From Hippasteria phrygiana (taxonomy: Eukaryota; Echinodermata; Asteroidea; Valvatida; Goniasteridae): DNA of 64,000 bases. The position numbers and the translations under genes are program-made. Positions 36,398 to 46,500 of the stretch are shown piece after piece (within the stretch, counting starts at the first letter, position 1; each line of letters starts with the position of its first letter). The notes beneath the pieces were generated by a model, which saw only the letters and a program-made list of their open reading frames with translations, was not told the origin of the DNA and made no database searches. The stretch spans positions 2,356,001 to 2,420,000 of the forward strand of contig JAZGUH010000331.1 of the NCBI GenBank assembly GCA_037893225.1. Direction: 5' to 3'.

Positions 36398-37385
36398 ATT
36401 ATGCTCCCTGACAACTTAAAAAGATGTATTTGTAGGCAGACTTAGATTGTTATGAACTTCCATTCTGAACATGACAAACAAAGCATCCCATGTTTTAGAA
36501 GTTGCATTGTACGTATGCCATATTAACCCTAACCTTCCCAAATCCTCCAAATCCTCTTTGCCAAATGGAGAAATTTCGAAGATTGAGGGTCTTTTGAAGT
36601 TTAGGTTACATGTAGGGAAAATGATGTAGGGAGTTAGGGTTAAAACATCCTTATTAAATGGTTTCACTATTCCTATTAATCCAGAGCCTGTAAATAAGTG
36701 GGTCTGTTTAAACCTTTGTTTAATACCAGCTGAGAGTTAAAATACAATTGTCATTCAGGAACTTATATTTAATCCAAATAGTATTCGTGACTGTAAAAGT
36801 ACATTTTGATCAAATGTAACTTGATTTTTACTTATATTTTTAGTATGAATTATGTTTTTAGTATGAATTATGTTTTTAGAATGAATTATGTTTTTAGAAT
36901 GAAGAATAAGACTACAGTCCTATTTATTCTATTTGGTATTCATTCAGTGAACACTTCGTGTATACATACATGTACATATACATTTGACAGTATTTCGCAT
37001 TTAACAGGGTAATCAATGAGTTCAGAGAATATTAGACAAACAAGAAAAGAGGACTCAAATTTTAGAGTTCGACTAGTGAAAGACTGTTCCACTGTCTGAA
37101 GAGAACGAAAGAAAATGCATGCATTGTTTGTGGAGTCCCAATTAATGGGGTACGTACATATACATGGTACATATGTGCCTGCTTGTGTAACAATTTTGGC
37201 AAATATTCCAATTAAGGAAGTTGTATCTGACATGACATGGAGTAGCATAACCAAGGTTTAGAAAAACCTCAGGAAAATATTGAATTTCTAGTCAGTGGAT
37301 TTATCTGGTTTCTAAGTTCCCAGATAATGTATTTTAGGCAATATTTTGAGGTGAATCGGATCAAAAGCACATGATTTATGCATTA

Positions 37386-39393
37386 GAATGGCCGGTTTTT
37401 GATCATACTCCGGCCATTCTGAGTGGACATTGGAATGGCCGGTTTCTGATCATACTCCGGCCATTCTGAATGGACATTGGAATAGCCGGTTTCTGATCAT
37501 ACTCCGGCCATTCTGAATGGACATTGGAATAGCCGGTTTCTGATCATACTCCGGCCATTCTGAGTGAACATTGGAATAGCCGGTTTCTGATCATACTCCG
37601 GCCATTCTGAGTGAACATTGGAATGGCCGGTTTTTGATCATACTCCGGCCATTCTGAATGGACATTAGAATAGCCGGTTTCTGATCATACTCCGGCCATT
37701 CTAAATGGACATTGGAATAGCCGGTCACTGATCAGACTCCGGCCATTCTGAATGGACATTGGAATAGCCGGTTTCTGATCATACTCCGGCCATTCTGAGT
37801 GAACATTGGAATGGCCGGTTTTTGATCATACTCCCCCCATTCTGAGTGAACATTGGAATGGCCGGTTTCTGAACATACTCCGGCCATTCTGAGTGAACAT
37901 TGGAATGGCCGGTTTTTGATCATACTCCGGCCATTCTGAGTGAACATTGGAATGGCCGGTTTCTGAACATACTCCGGCCATTCTGAGTGAACATTGGAAT
38001 GGCTGGTTTCTGATCATACTCCGGCCATTCTGAATGGACATTGGAATGGCCGGTTTTTGATCATACTCCGGCCATTCTGAATGGACATTGGAATGGCCGG
38101 TCACTGATCAGACTCCGGCCATTCTGAATGGATATTAGAATGGCCGGTTTCTGATCATACTCCGGCCATTCTGAATGGACATTGGAATGGCCGGTTTCTG
38201 ATCATACTCCGGCCATTCTGAATGTACATTAGAATAGCCGGTTTCTAATCATACTCCGGCCATTCTGAATGGACATTAGAATGGCCGGTTTCTGATCATA
38301 CTCCGGCCATTCTGAATGGACATTGGAATGGCCGGTTTCTGATCATACTCCGGCCATTCTGAGTGGACATTGGAATAGCCGGTTTCTGATCATACTCCGG
38401 CCATTCTGAATGGACATTGGAATGGCCGGTTTCTGATCATACTCCGGCCATTCTGAATGTACATTAGAATAGCTGGTTTCTGATCATACTCCGGCCATTC
38501 TGAATGGACATTAGAATGGCCGGTTTCTGATCATACTCCGGCCATTCTGAGTGGACATTAGAATAGCCGGTTTCTGATCATACTCCGGCCATTCTTAGTG
38601 GACATTGGAATGGCCGGTTTCTGATCATACTCCGGCCATTCTGAGTGGACATTGGAATAGCCGGTTTCTGATCATACTCCGGCCATTCTGAGTGGACATT
38701 AGAATGGCCGGTTTCTGATCATACTCCGGCCATTCTGAGTGGACATTGGAATGGCTGGTTTCTGACCATACTCCGGCCATTCTGAATGGACATTGGAATA
38801 GCCGGTCACTGATCATACTCCGGCCATTCTGAGTGGACATTGGAATAGCCGGTCACTGATCAGACTCCGGCCATTCTGAGTGGACATTGGAATAGCCAGT
38901 CACTGATCAGACTCCGGCCATTCTGAGTGGACATTAGAATAGCCGGTTTCTGATCATACTCCGGCCATTCTGAGTGGACATTGGAATGGCCGGTTTCTGA
39001 TCATACTCTGGCCATTCTGAGTGGACATTAGAATAGCCGGTTTCTGACCATACTCCGGCCATTCTGAATGGACATTGGAATGGCCGGTTTCTGACCATAC
39101 TCTGGCCATTCTGAATGGACATTGGAATGGCCGGTTTCTGATCATACTCCGGCCATTCTGAGTGGACATTAGAATGGCCGGTTTCTGATCATACTCCGGC
39201 CATTCTGAATGGACATTGGAATGGCTGGTTTCTGACCATACTCCGGCCATTCTGAATGGACATTGGAATGGCCGGTTTCTGATCATACTCCGGCCATTCT
39301 GAGTGGACATTGGAATAGCCGGTGTCGGTACAGACTCCGGCCATTCTGAGTGAACATTGGAATAGCCGGTGTCGGTAGAGACTCCGGCCATTC
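37386..39393. repeat. Minisatellite of tandem hairpins, 47-bp unit, ~43 copies
   Basis: The unit holds GAATGGCCGG, a 14-base loop with TGATCA, and CCGGCCATTC, so each repeat is a 10-bp inverted pair; the rest is TGAATGGACATTG. Variants include GAATAGCCGG, GAGTGGACATT, CACTGATCAGACT and GTCGGTACAGACT. Substitutions in the left arm (GAATAG) are not matched by the right arm, so the stems are not actively conserved. The minus-strand frames of up to 145 codons are read-through of the repeat (three units give 47 codons). It sits immediately upstream of the DUF4806 copy A duplication. Confidence 0.95.
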
Positions 39394-39632
39394 AGTTTCC
39401 TGCAACACTGACATGTACACACCTTCAATTATTTAGATCTAAATATAAGCAGTTTGATTTTATCACAACAAAATATTCATTTTGATACAGAAAAAGAGAG
39501 ATGGAAAAAAAATGTCTATTTCTAATCTTATTAGAGCCGGAAAAGTAGAAGTTCATTCATTACACAAAAATAATAAATAGAAAGCATGTAAATGTACTAA
39601 TAGTTCTCTGAAATTTCCTTTTTTTTCTGTAG

Positions 39633-39667
39633 GTATGAGAGGCAGCGGGATATGTCAAGCAACAGTG
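39633..39667 (+). CDS. DUF4806 copy A exon 4
   Basis: A 35-nt exon between a T-rich tract plus CTGTAG and GTAAGT. It reads YERQRDMSSNS when entered after two carried bases, leaving one base that joins CA of exon 5 to make Ala. The other frames contain a stop or lead to one in exon 5. Confidence 0.7.
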
Positions 39668-40981
39668 GTAAGTAAAAATTAAATTTAACTTTAACCCTAA
39701 CTCTAACTCTACCAGATACAGCACAGTGCATCTGTGCTGACAGCCCCCACTTTGCTGCACTCTCCACACAAGTCAAAGTGACAAAGTATGCAATGTGATT
39801 CGACTGGCAGGCTACTAGCCAAAATGTCCTGGAGTGTCTACGTTAGGGGTTTAATACAAGTTTGGTGAATCAGCCTTTCAAAAAAGATGGAAAAGTTAGC
39901 AAATTATGGTTTGTTTCTCATATAATTTACTGTATTTTCCCATTTTATTAATAGCAACACTGATGACTCTACTGAAAGCTGTGACAGAGATTCAGCTGAC
40001 AGTAAAGTCTATTCAGCAGGAGCAAGAGGCCCAACGACGAGTCCTGAATGGAATAGCAGTGAAGCTTTTGGGAGATGTAGATGAAAAACTGCCCGAGGAC
40101 ATCACCTTACCTCTGAGCACTCAAGAGGACATTGGGGAGCTTGAAGAGGAGCTCAAAACCAAAAAGACCAGTGATGCGTTGGTAAGTCAAGGAAACGCTA
40201 ACCCTATAACCTTTCAAGCCCCAGACTAGTTAAAACAATTGGCAGTGGCGTATACAGCTTTTTACGGCGTACAAAATTGAGACGTTTCGACATCTGAACT
40301 GCCTGAAACACTGTGTTTGGATTTTTTGACAGCATTAGGTATTTTAAGTTTTTCAATGGGCCACGATTTTTGGTTAGTGGATTTCGCTAATATGCCATTA
40401 AATGAAGCATTTACGATTACCCAAAAGAAAAATTCACCGAGGGAGGTAGGGCAGGTTTTTCCCCCAGCAGTGAACAGCCCTACACGAAACCCCACCTGCC
40501 TACCCCAGATACGCCACTGACAATTTGGTCAAGAAATAGGGTATGCTTTGTTAGATTTTACAGTCCTTTCCTTTTAATCTATGGTTTCTGACGTTTGGGT
40601 TAAAATAAAATTTACCAAACGACAAGTGAATGTTAAAAAAAAGATTGAAGTATTGAAAGAACCTGGTTACGCCTGAGCTCGTCAGAGGGAACTATTAAAA
40701 CAATTCAGCTTTTGGCTTTTGTTTATCACTATGCACAATTTTATTTTTAGATTGATTGTATGCTTTGGATTTGTGATTGCGTGATACAGATTTGAATGTC
40801 TGAATACTTTTCTTCACAGACAAACCACCTTGTCACTGTTGGTGAAAGTACCGTGAAAGATGCGGTCAGGCGTATTATGTCGAGCGTCATGGATCATCAG
40901 TTGGCACTACGCTACAATTGGAATGGAAAGGCTGGCTATAAAGGCATCGTAAACATCTTGCTTGTAAACTTAGGTCGATAA
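39633..40981 (+). CDS. DUF4806 protein, copy A: exons 4-6 only (5' truncated in window)
   Basis: Three exons are joined in frame: 39,633-39,667, 39,955-40,181 and 40,820-40,981 (stop TAA at 40,979). The middle exon encodes a heptad-rich helix (TLMTLLKAVTEIQLTVKSI) and the start of the DUF4806 core with the family hallmark LPLSTQEDIGELEEEL. The last exon carries the second hallmark, TVKDAVRRIMSSVMDHQLA, followed by RYNWNGKAGYKGI. DUF4806 proteins are eukaryotic, of unknown biochemical function, and many start with a short N-terminal module like that of copy B. In copy B a 22-nt exon precedes exon 4; here that position lies in the 47-bp minisatellite, so copy A may be a 5'-truncated pseudogene or may use other upstream exons. 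The stop follows KGIVNILLVNLGR; a GTAAAC after KGI could instead be a weak donor to one more exon. Confidence 0.8.
39955..40181 (+). CDS. DUF4806 copy A exon 5
   Basis: A 227-nt exon with acceptor TTAATAG and donor GTAAGT, leaving phase 0. It encodes a coiled-coil-like helix and the first part of the DUF4806 core. Relative to copy B it has G for E in QEDIGELEE and S for R in KKTSDAL. Confidence 0.85.
40243..40519. mobile_element. hAT-like MITE in DUF4806 copy A intron 5
   Basis: A 277-bp element begins CAGTGGCGTAT and ends ATACGCCACTG. It is flanked by ACAATTGG and ACAATTTGG, an imperfect 8-bp target duplication as expected for hAT. The same insertion is present at the same site in copy B (from 63,745). 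Confidence 0.75.
40820..40981 (+). CDS. DUF4806 copy A exon 6 (terminal)
   Basis: Acceptor TTCTTCACAG, phase 0, 53 residues plus stop. It contains the conserved ESTVKDAVRRIM helix and the aromatic/basic RYNWNGKAG segment that closes the DUF4806 core. Confidence 0.8.
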   Translation, partial: TNHLVTVGESTVKDAVRRIMSSVMDHQLALRYNWNGKAGYKGIVNILLVNLGR

Positions 40982-41431
40982 AAAGCTTCAGGCTTATTTT
41001 GACCCGTCACTTCAATAACAAAATTATCATGCTACTAAAAGAGGGGTAGTGGCTGCAGACAGTTCTTTAGCAGCGAAGAAAAATAAAATTAAAATCAAGA
41101 ACATAAAAGTACATTTTTTTTAACAGTTGATAGATGGAGCTGAAACAACTTCACTTGGTCGCTATTCCAATGGCACTTGTCAACAACTCGCTGTGTGAAA
41201 CAATTTTTCCGCACATCAAGTCTACATGTAATGTATAGTCAACATGTACAGATGTATAGTACATCCGATCCATGTACTCTGTATGTGAATTGTTCATGTC
41301 ATAAAAAGTAACAAGCGAATAATTCGTGCAAAACAGGTGAAAATTAGGGTTGTTTGAATATTTGTCGGGGTGTCTATTCCTTTGTTTCTTCGGTAGTCAT
41401 CTTTATCATAGTGATGTGGGGATCTGTGCGC

Positions 41432-41653
41432 CAGTGGCGTAAGCACGGGGAAGGAGTTCAGGGGCCCGCCGATTTGTATTTCTTGTTTGTTTCATAAATT
41501 TAAAAAGGGGAAATTGTACACAAAGTGATGTTTCAAATTTCAAGCGGTGTTTGGGGCAGGGGTATCCCCCGTTGAAAAAAGTTCAAGATGCAGTACTTCG
41601 TTGACAAATTTAATATTCATCCCCACTTTTCGACACGGATTTACTCGCCACTG
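41432..41653. mobile_element. Old hAT-like MITE
   Basis: It starts CAGTGGCGTAAGCACGGGG and ends TTACTCGCCACTG, giving 8 bp of perfect inverted ends and a decayed extension. The interior includes AAGCGGTGTTTGGGGCAGG. The 8-bp flanks do not match. Confidence 0.5.
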
Positions 41654-42044
41654 GTGAAATCTCATTTCATTGACGTATATTATTTATTGGTAATAACTGT
41701 TATTATTGTGTTTATTATTTGATAGTGTTGAAATAACTCTTATGATGTAACTTTCCATAAAGTCCTGCCGTAACACAAGGTCGTGGACTCAATATCGCCA
41801 TCAGTATAGCTGTTTTACTTTGATTTGCTCATCATTGCAGGCACAGCCGATTTTAGTCGAAATTTATTTCGATACATAGGCCTACAACTTAATTTTTGTA
41901 TAGGAAGGGGCTGGTGCATTATACATTTTACAATTATAAATACAGATTTACTTATTTTCGTTTGGTTCTGTCATGGTACATTTTGGCGTTTGCTGGGTGG
42001 GGTGTCACGGACTATGTTCAACTGTAGGCCTATCGTATATTTTT

Positions 42045-42800
42045 TATGGTGTTCTAAAGACGACAGATCGCCTCGCCCTCGCCCTCGCCCTCGCCCTCGC
42101 CCTCGACCTCGACCTCGACCTCGACCTCGACCTCGACCTCGACCTCGACCTCGACCTCGACCTCGACCTCGACCTCGACCTCGACCTCGACCTCGACCTT
42201 ACCACATAGACTTGTGCAAAAAAAAACAGATGCAGGGGCGAGGGCGCAGTCGCCCTCGCCCTCGACCTCGACCTCGACCTCGACCTCGACCTCGTTAATA
42301 TTTATAGTCTGGGGGTTGACTACGGAAACGTGCATTAGGGTCCGCACAAATTGTTTTGCATTTTCTTGTCAATTGGACTTTGCAGATCAATATTCCGGCG
42401 GGTGCCATGCCCCTTGGCACCCTTGGCATTTTTAAAAATTAATTAAAATGCAAATTAGCTGCTGCAATTGGGTAAAATACATGTTTTCAATCCTATATGC
42501 ATGTCTGATCTCGTCCAAACCTATCCATTCGAGGTGTCTAGACCATGTTCAGGGGTGAACGAATTCATAAAGTAATTTCTACAATGATAATATCGTATGT
42601 TCTGCATTTATTCAAATTACATGTAGCACCCGCCATTATAAGAAACTTTAGACAGCTCGTTTGATACAACTGGACAAAGGCTTGCGAAGATATAGATATA
42701 AGTTCAGCGGACCCTAATGCACGTTTCCGTGGTTAACCCCCAGCCTATAAATATTAATGAGGTCGAGGTCGAGGTCATCTGTCGTCTTTAGAACACCATA
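42045..42800. mobile_element. Inverted-repeat element with one-sided hexanucleotide expansion
   Basis: The outer ends are TATGGTGTTCTAAAGACGAC (42,045) and its complement (to 42,800). The inner arm ends also pair: ACGTGCATTAGGGTCCGC (about 42,328-42,345) with GCGGACCCTAATGCACGT (42,707-42,724). Between these, the left arm carries (CTCGCC)n and (CTCGAC)n runs at about 42,071-42,198 and 42,251-42,293. The right arm has only about three GAGGTC units (42,760-42,778). Frames of alternating Arg-Pro or Glu-Val are by-products. Confidence 0.75.
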
Positions 42801-43372
42801 ATTTTTGGTGGCACAAACACATACAAAATACTTGTACATGCAGTATGTATCATCATAACTACAGGATCATGCATCCAGCAGTCATTGCAATTGTAATCTG
42901 ATCTGGCGCGCGCGACCTGTGGGTCACCGCGCGGTCGTTGGGTATTATTTGCAGTTACTGGGTTCATCTGCGTTCATCAGTTCGGGATTCAGTGTACAGC
43001 CGCAAGCCTGCTATGATCGTGACGACACAGCCCCTTTAAGTTCACGCAATTTAGATTTGCACGAGTTATTTTAGTGCCCTCTTGCATATCCAAGGTTCAA
43101 AACAAATGCCAAATTTGAACATCTGTTCTTTATCACAGTCATATATTTATATTCATAACTTAAACAACTGAACAATGTCTCGCCCGATCACCTAGTGTTT
43201 GTGATAAACATCAAACCTCTAGTTGATTGTCTAAATGTGAACTGCAAATGCATACATGTAGGTTGTAAAACTGTATGTATGCTAAAAAATATAAAGTGAG
43301 CTTAAATGCCCAGGAAAATAAAATGCACTGTTCAAATTTTACAATCATGCATTGGATATGTCTATAGTTGAG
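42801..43372 (+). promoter_or_regulatory. Presumed upstream region of DUF4806 copy B
   Basis: A CpG-rich palindromic stretch with GGCGCGCGCGACC and CCGCGCGGTCG (about 42,905-42,937) lies 430 bp before the start codon. It could mark a promoter, but no TATA box or initiator was recognised. A TCTATAG acceptor-like site at 43,361-43,367, just before the ATG, suggests a non-coding first exon further upstream. Confidence 0.25.
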
Positions 43373-43568
43373 ATGTATGCTGTGGTAGTTTTCACAGAAA
43401 CTGATGAAGTAGAGCTCGTCCTATCGAACTGGTTAATGAACTCCAACCAGAATGTTCTCTGGCCACCATTCAAAGCCACTTCTGCTGTTACAAAGGTAGT
43501 TAAGGACAGGCTGAATCCAGACCTGCAAACATGGACACTCTACAAGACACGTTTGCTTTGCAATTGTT
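43373..43568 (+). CDS. DUF4806 copy B exon 1
   Basis: 65 codons plus one base, ending at GTAAGT. ATG 43,373 is chosen because the family typically starts with Met-aromatic-Ala-Val-Val; an in-frame ATG at 43,358 would add MSIVE. An AG just upstream (43,366-43,367) may be an acceptor. Confidence 0.8.
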
Positions 43569-46500
43569 GTAAGTATAATTTTACCTGTATAGTAGCATGT
43601 TTCGAAAACTATTAATCGGAAATTTTAGTACTTTCTGGCCTCTAAATGGTACTCTGTTTTGACCTGCCCGAAGTAGCAATTTATGGAGATGAAATTAGTT
43701 CTCTAATATGCCTCCGACATTGTGAATTTTAAAGTATACATTTCAGTGACATGGTTGACAGACCATATTGTCCCGATTTCCTGCTGATGTCACGGTGTTT
43801 AGTGAATCACTCCATACGTTAAAACATTTTTGGTGAAAGATAGTAAATACAGTAGTATTAAATTGGAGTCACTAAAACTTGTATCCACACATAGCGACCT
43901 ATGAAGCTGGAAGACAGAAGTCGCGGATGGCTGAAGATACATCTGACGTCCAAACGGACAAAGAACGAGCCAAGCAGCAGAAGTAAGTATATGCAAATTA
44001 AAATGGCTGTTTCGTAAGTTTTACGAAACAGCCCTTGTTTTCGTTAAGATTTTTTATTGGCTGTTTCGAAAGTTTTTCGAAACAGCCCTTGTTTTCGTTA
44101 AGATTTTTTGGCTGTTTCGGAAGTTTTCCGAAACAGCCCTTGTTTTCGTTAAGATTTTTTTTTTTGGCTGTTTTGGAAACTTTTCCAAAACAGCCCTTGT
44201 TTTCGTTAAGATTTTTTTTTTTTTCTTTTTTTTTTTTTCTTTTTTTTTTTTTTTTTCTTTTTCAGCCAAATGCCCATAGCATTTGTACACGTTTTCTTTC
44301 TTACCGGCACTTTGGCTACTTTTATGGTGCCGATTGGCTTTAAACTTGGCAGACACTTAGACTAACTACTCAGAATGTATGCCGAACATTTACGTCATGA
44401 CGTCATCACGTGATTTTTTATGAATTTTTGAAATTTTAAAATCGTAACATTCTTTTCAATATATCTGGCGAACGAAACAAGATATTTTCAAAATTCTTTT
44501 TGGTATAGCTTTGGTATGTCTCAAAGATATCCCCTAAAAGGGAGAAAATGTGTGACGTCATGATGACGTCATCAAAAATGTGCTTTTTTAAAACACATAT
44601 AAGGATAGGTCCGATCGTCATGAAAATTGGTGGGTAGGTAGATAGTGCCACTAGCATGTAAAATCCAAAGTGACGTCATGATGACGTCATCGGCTGATTT
44701 TCTATGAATTTTTAGTTCTATCCCAAATCCCATAGACTTTGTACACGAATTTTGTAAGAGCCACTTTGGTCACTAAACAACCTCAGATCTTTATCAGGTT
44801 TAACTCAAACAGAGACCCTAAGCTGAAAATTTATGCCGAAGAGTGACGTCATGATGACGTCATCACTTGTCATGTGACGTCATCTTAAAGGTGCATTTTT
44901 CAAGGGCACATATCTAGAGAACCGTAGGTCCGATTGCATTCAAACCTGCTATGGTGGTAGACAAGTACGTGTTATAGATGAAAATTGAGGTGACGTCATG
45001 ATGACCTCATCATACGATTTTATAGTAATTGTAAAGTTTTTTAACCTTAAAGTTTCTTAAACCCATATCTCTTTAACAGAACATGCTAAATTCAAAATTC
45101 TTTTTGTAATAGCTTTGTTAGCTCCTATATTCTTTCACATAAATGGGAAAATGTGTGACGTCATCATGACGTCATCAAAAATATGCTTTTTTGAAACACA
45201 TATAAGGGTAGGTCCGATCGTCATAAAAATTGGTGGGTATGTAGATAGTGCCACCCGCATGCAGAAGCCGAAGTGACGTCATGAGACCTCATCGGCTAAT
45301 TTTCTATAATTTTTTAATTTTTTTTAATTTTATTAAAAATTTTGAAATTTCATTTTAATCACCAAATTTTACACAAAAACACCGAAACAGCCCTGTGTTT
45401 GTCCACAAACACTATTGGCTCTAGTTTTCTTTTTTTTTTCTTTTTCTTTTCTTTTTTTTTTCTTTTTCAGACTTTTGCCCATAGCATTTGTACACGTTTT
45501 CTTTCTGCCCGGCACTTTGGCTACTTTTATGCAGCCGATTGCCTTTAAACTTAACAGACACTTAGACCAATTGCTCAGGATGCATGCCGAACTTTTACGT
45601 CATGATGACGTCATCACGTGATTTTTTATGAATTTTTGAATTTTGAAAATCGTAACATTCATTAAATTATATCTAGCGAACAAAACAAGATATTTTCAAA
45701 ATTCTTTTTGTTATAGCTTTGGTATGTCTCAAAGATATGCCCTAAATTGCGAAAATTGTGTGACGTCATGATGACGTCATCAAAAATGTGTTTTTTTGTT
45801 AACGCATGTAAGGGTCAATCCGATTACAAAAATGTATATATTGAATTTTCCTGTACCCAATTCCAAAATTTCATGATCGTGGCTCACTCAAGTAAGAAAT
45901 GACAGCCATTTCAAAATTTAGACCAAATTCAATATAACACAAAGGAATTCTGGGACGGGCTGATAACCATGGCTATTATGAGCTTGCTGTTTATAAAAGG
46001 GGTTGATTTCTAGTCTTTTTTCAAGTCGCTGAATTTTTGAAGTTTTAAAATCGTAACATTCTTTTCAATATATCTAGCGAACAAAACAAGATATTTTCAA
46101 AATTATTTTTCTTATAGCTTTGGTATGTCTCAAAGATATGCCCTAAATTGCGAAAATTGTGTGACGTCATGATGACGTCATCAAAAATGTGTTTTTTTGT
46201 TAACGCATGTAAGGGTCAATCCGATTCCAAAAATCTATATATTGAATTTTCCTGTACCCAATTCCAAAATTTCATGATCGTGGCTCACTCAAGTAAGAAA
46301 TAACAGCCATTTCAAAATTTAGACCAAATTCAATATAACACAAAGGAATTCTGGGAAGGACAGATAACCATGGCTTAAATGTGCTTGCTGTTTATAAAAG
46401 CGGTTGATTTCTGGTCTTTTTTCAAGTCGCTGAATTTTTGAAGTTATAAAATCGTAACATTCTTTTCACTATATCTAGCAAACAAAACAAGATATTTTCA

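Larger units (their letters stand above)
39562..40500 (+). repeat. Segment duplicated at 63,064-64,000
   Basis: This block recurs 23,502 bp downstream with only a few differences, and the second copy continues past the window edge. It covers exon 4, exon 5, the intron between them and most of the hAT-like insertion. The left breakpoint is near ACACAAAAATAATAAATAG: upstream is the 47-bp minisatellite in copy A but ordinary intron in copy B. Confidence 0.9.

Noticed and set aside
36520..36650. Telomere-like TTAGGG/CCCTAA fragments (also at 39,690, 61,811, 62,016 and 63,195)
   Set aside because: Only one or two degenerate units at each place; no tandem array, so not an interstitial telomere.
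37386..39393. CRISPR-like array
   Set aside because: The repeats are contiguous, with no unique spacers, in a eukaryotic setting.
37732..39428. Long repetitive minus-strand proteins (up to 145 codons)
   Set aside because: Pure read-through of the 47-bp hairpin minisatellite; several frames are open because the unit lacks stops. No start context or promoter.
41825..42347. Arg-Pro, Leu-Asp and Glu-Val repeat proteins
   Set aside because: Products of the CTCGCC/CTCGAC hexanucleotide runs on both strands.
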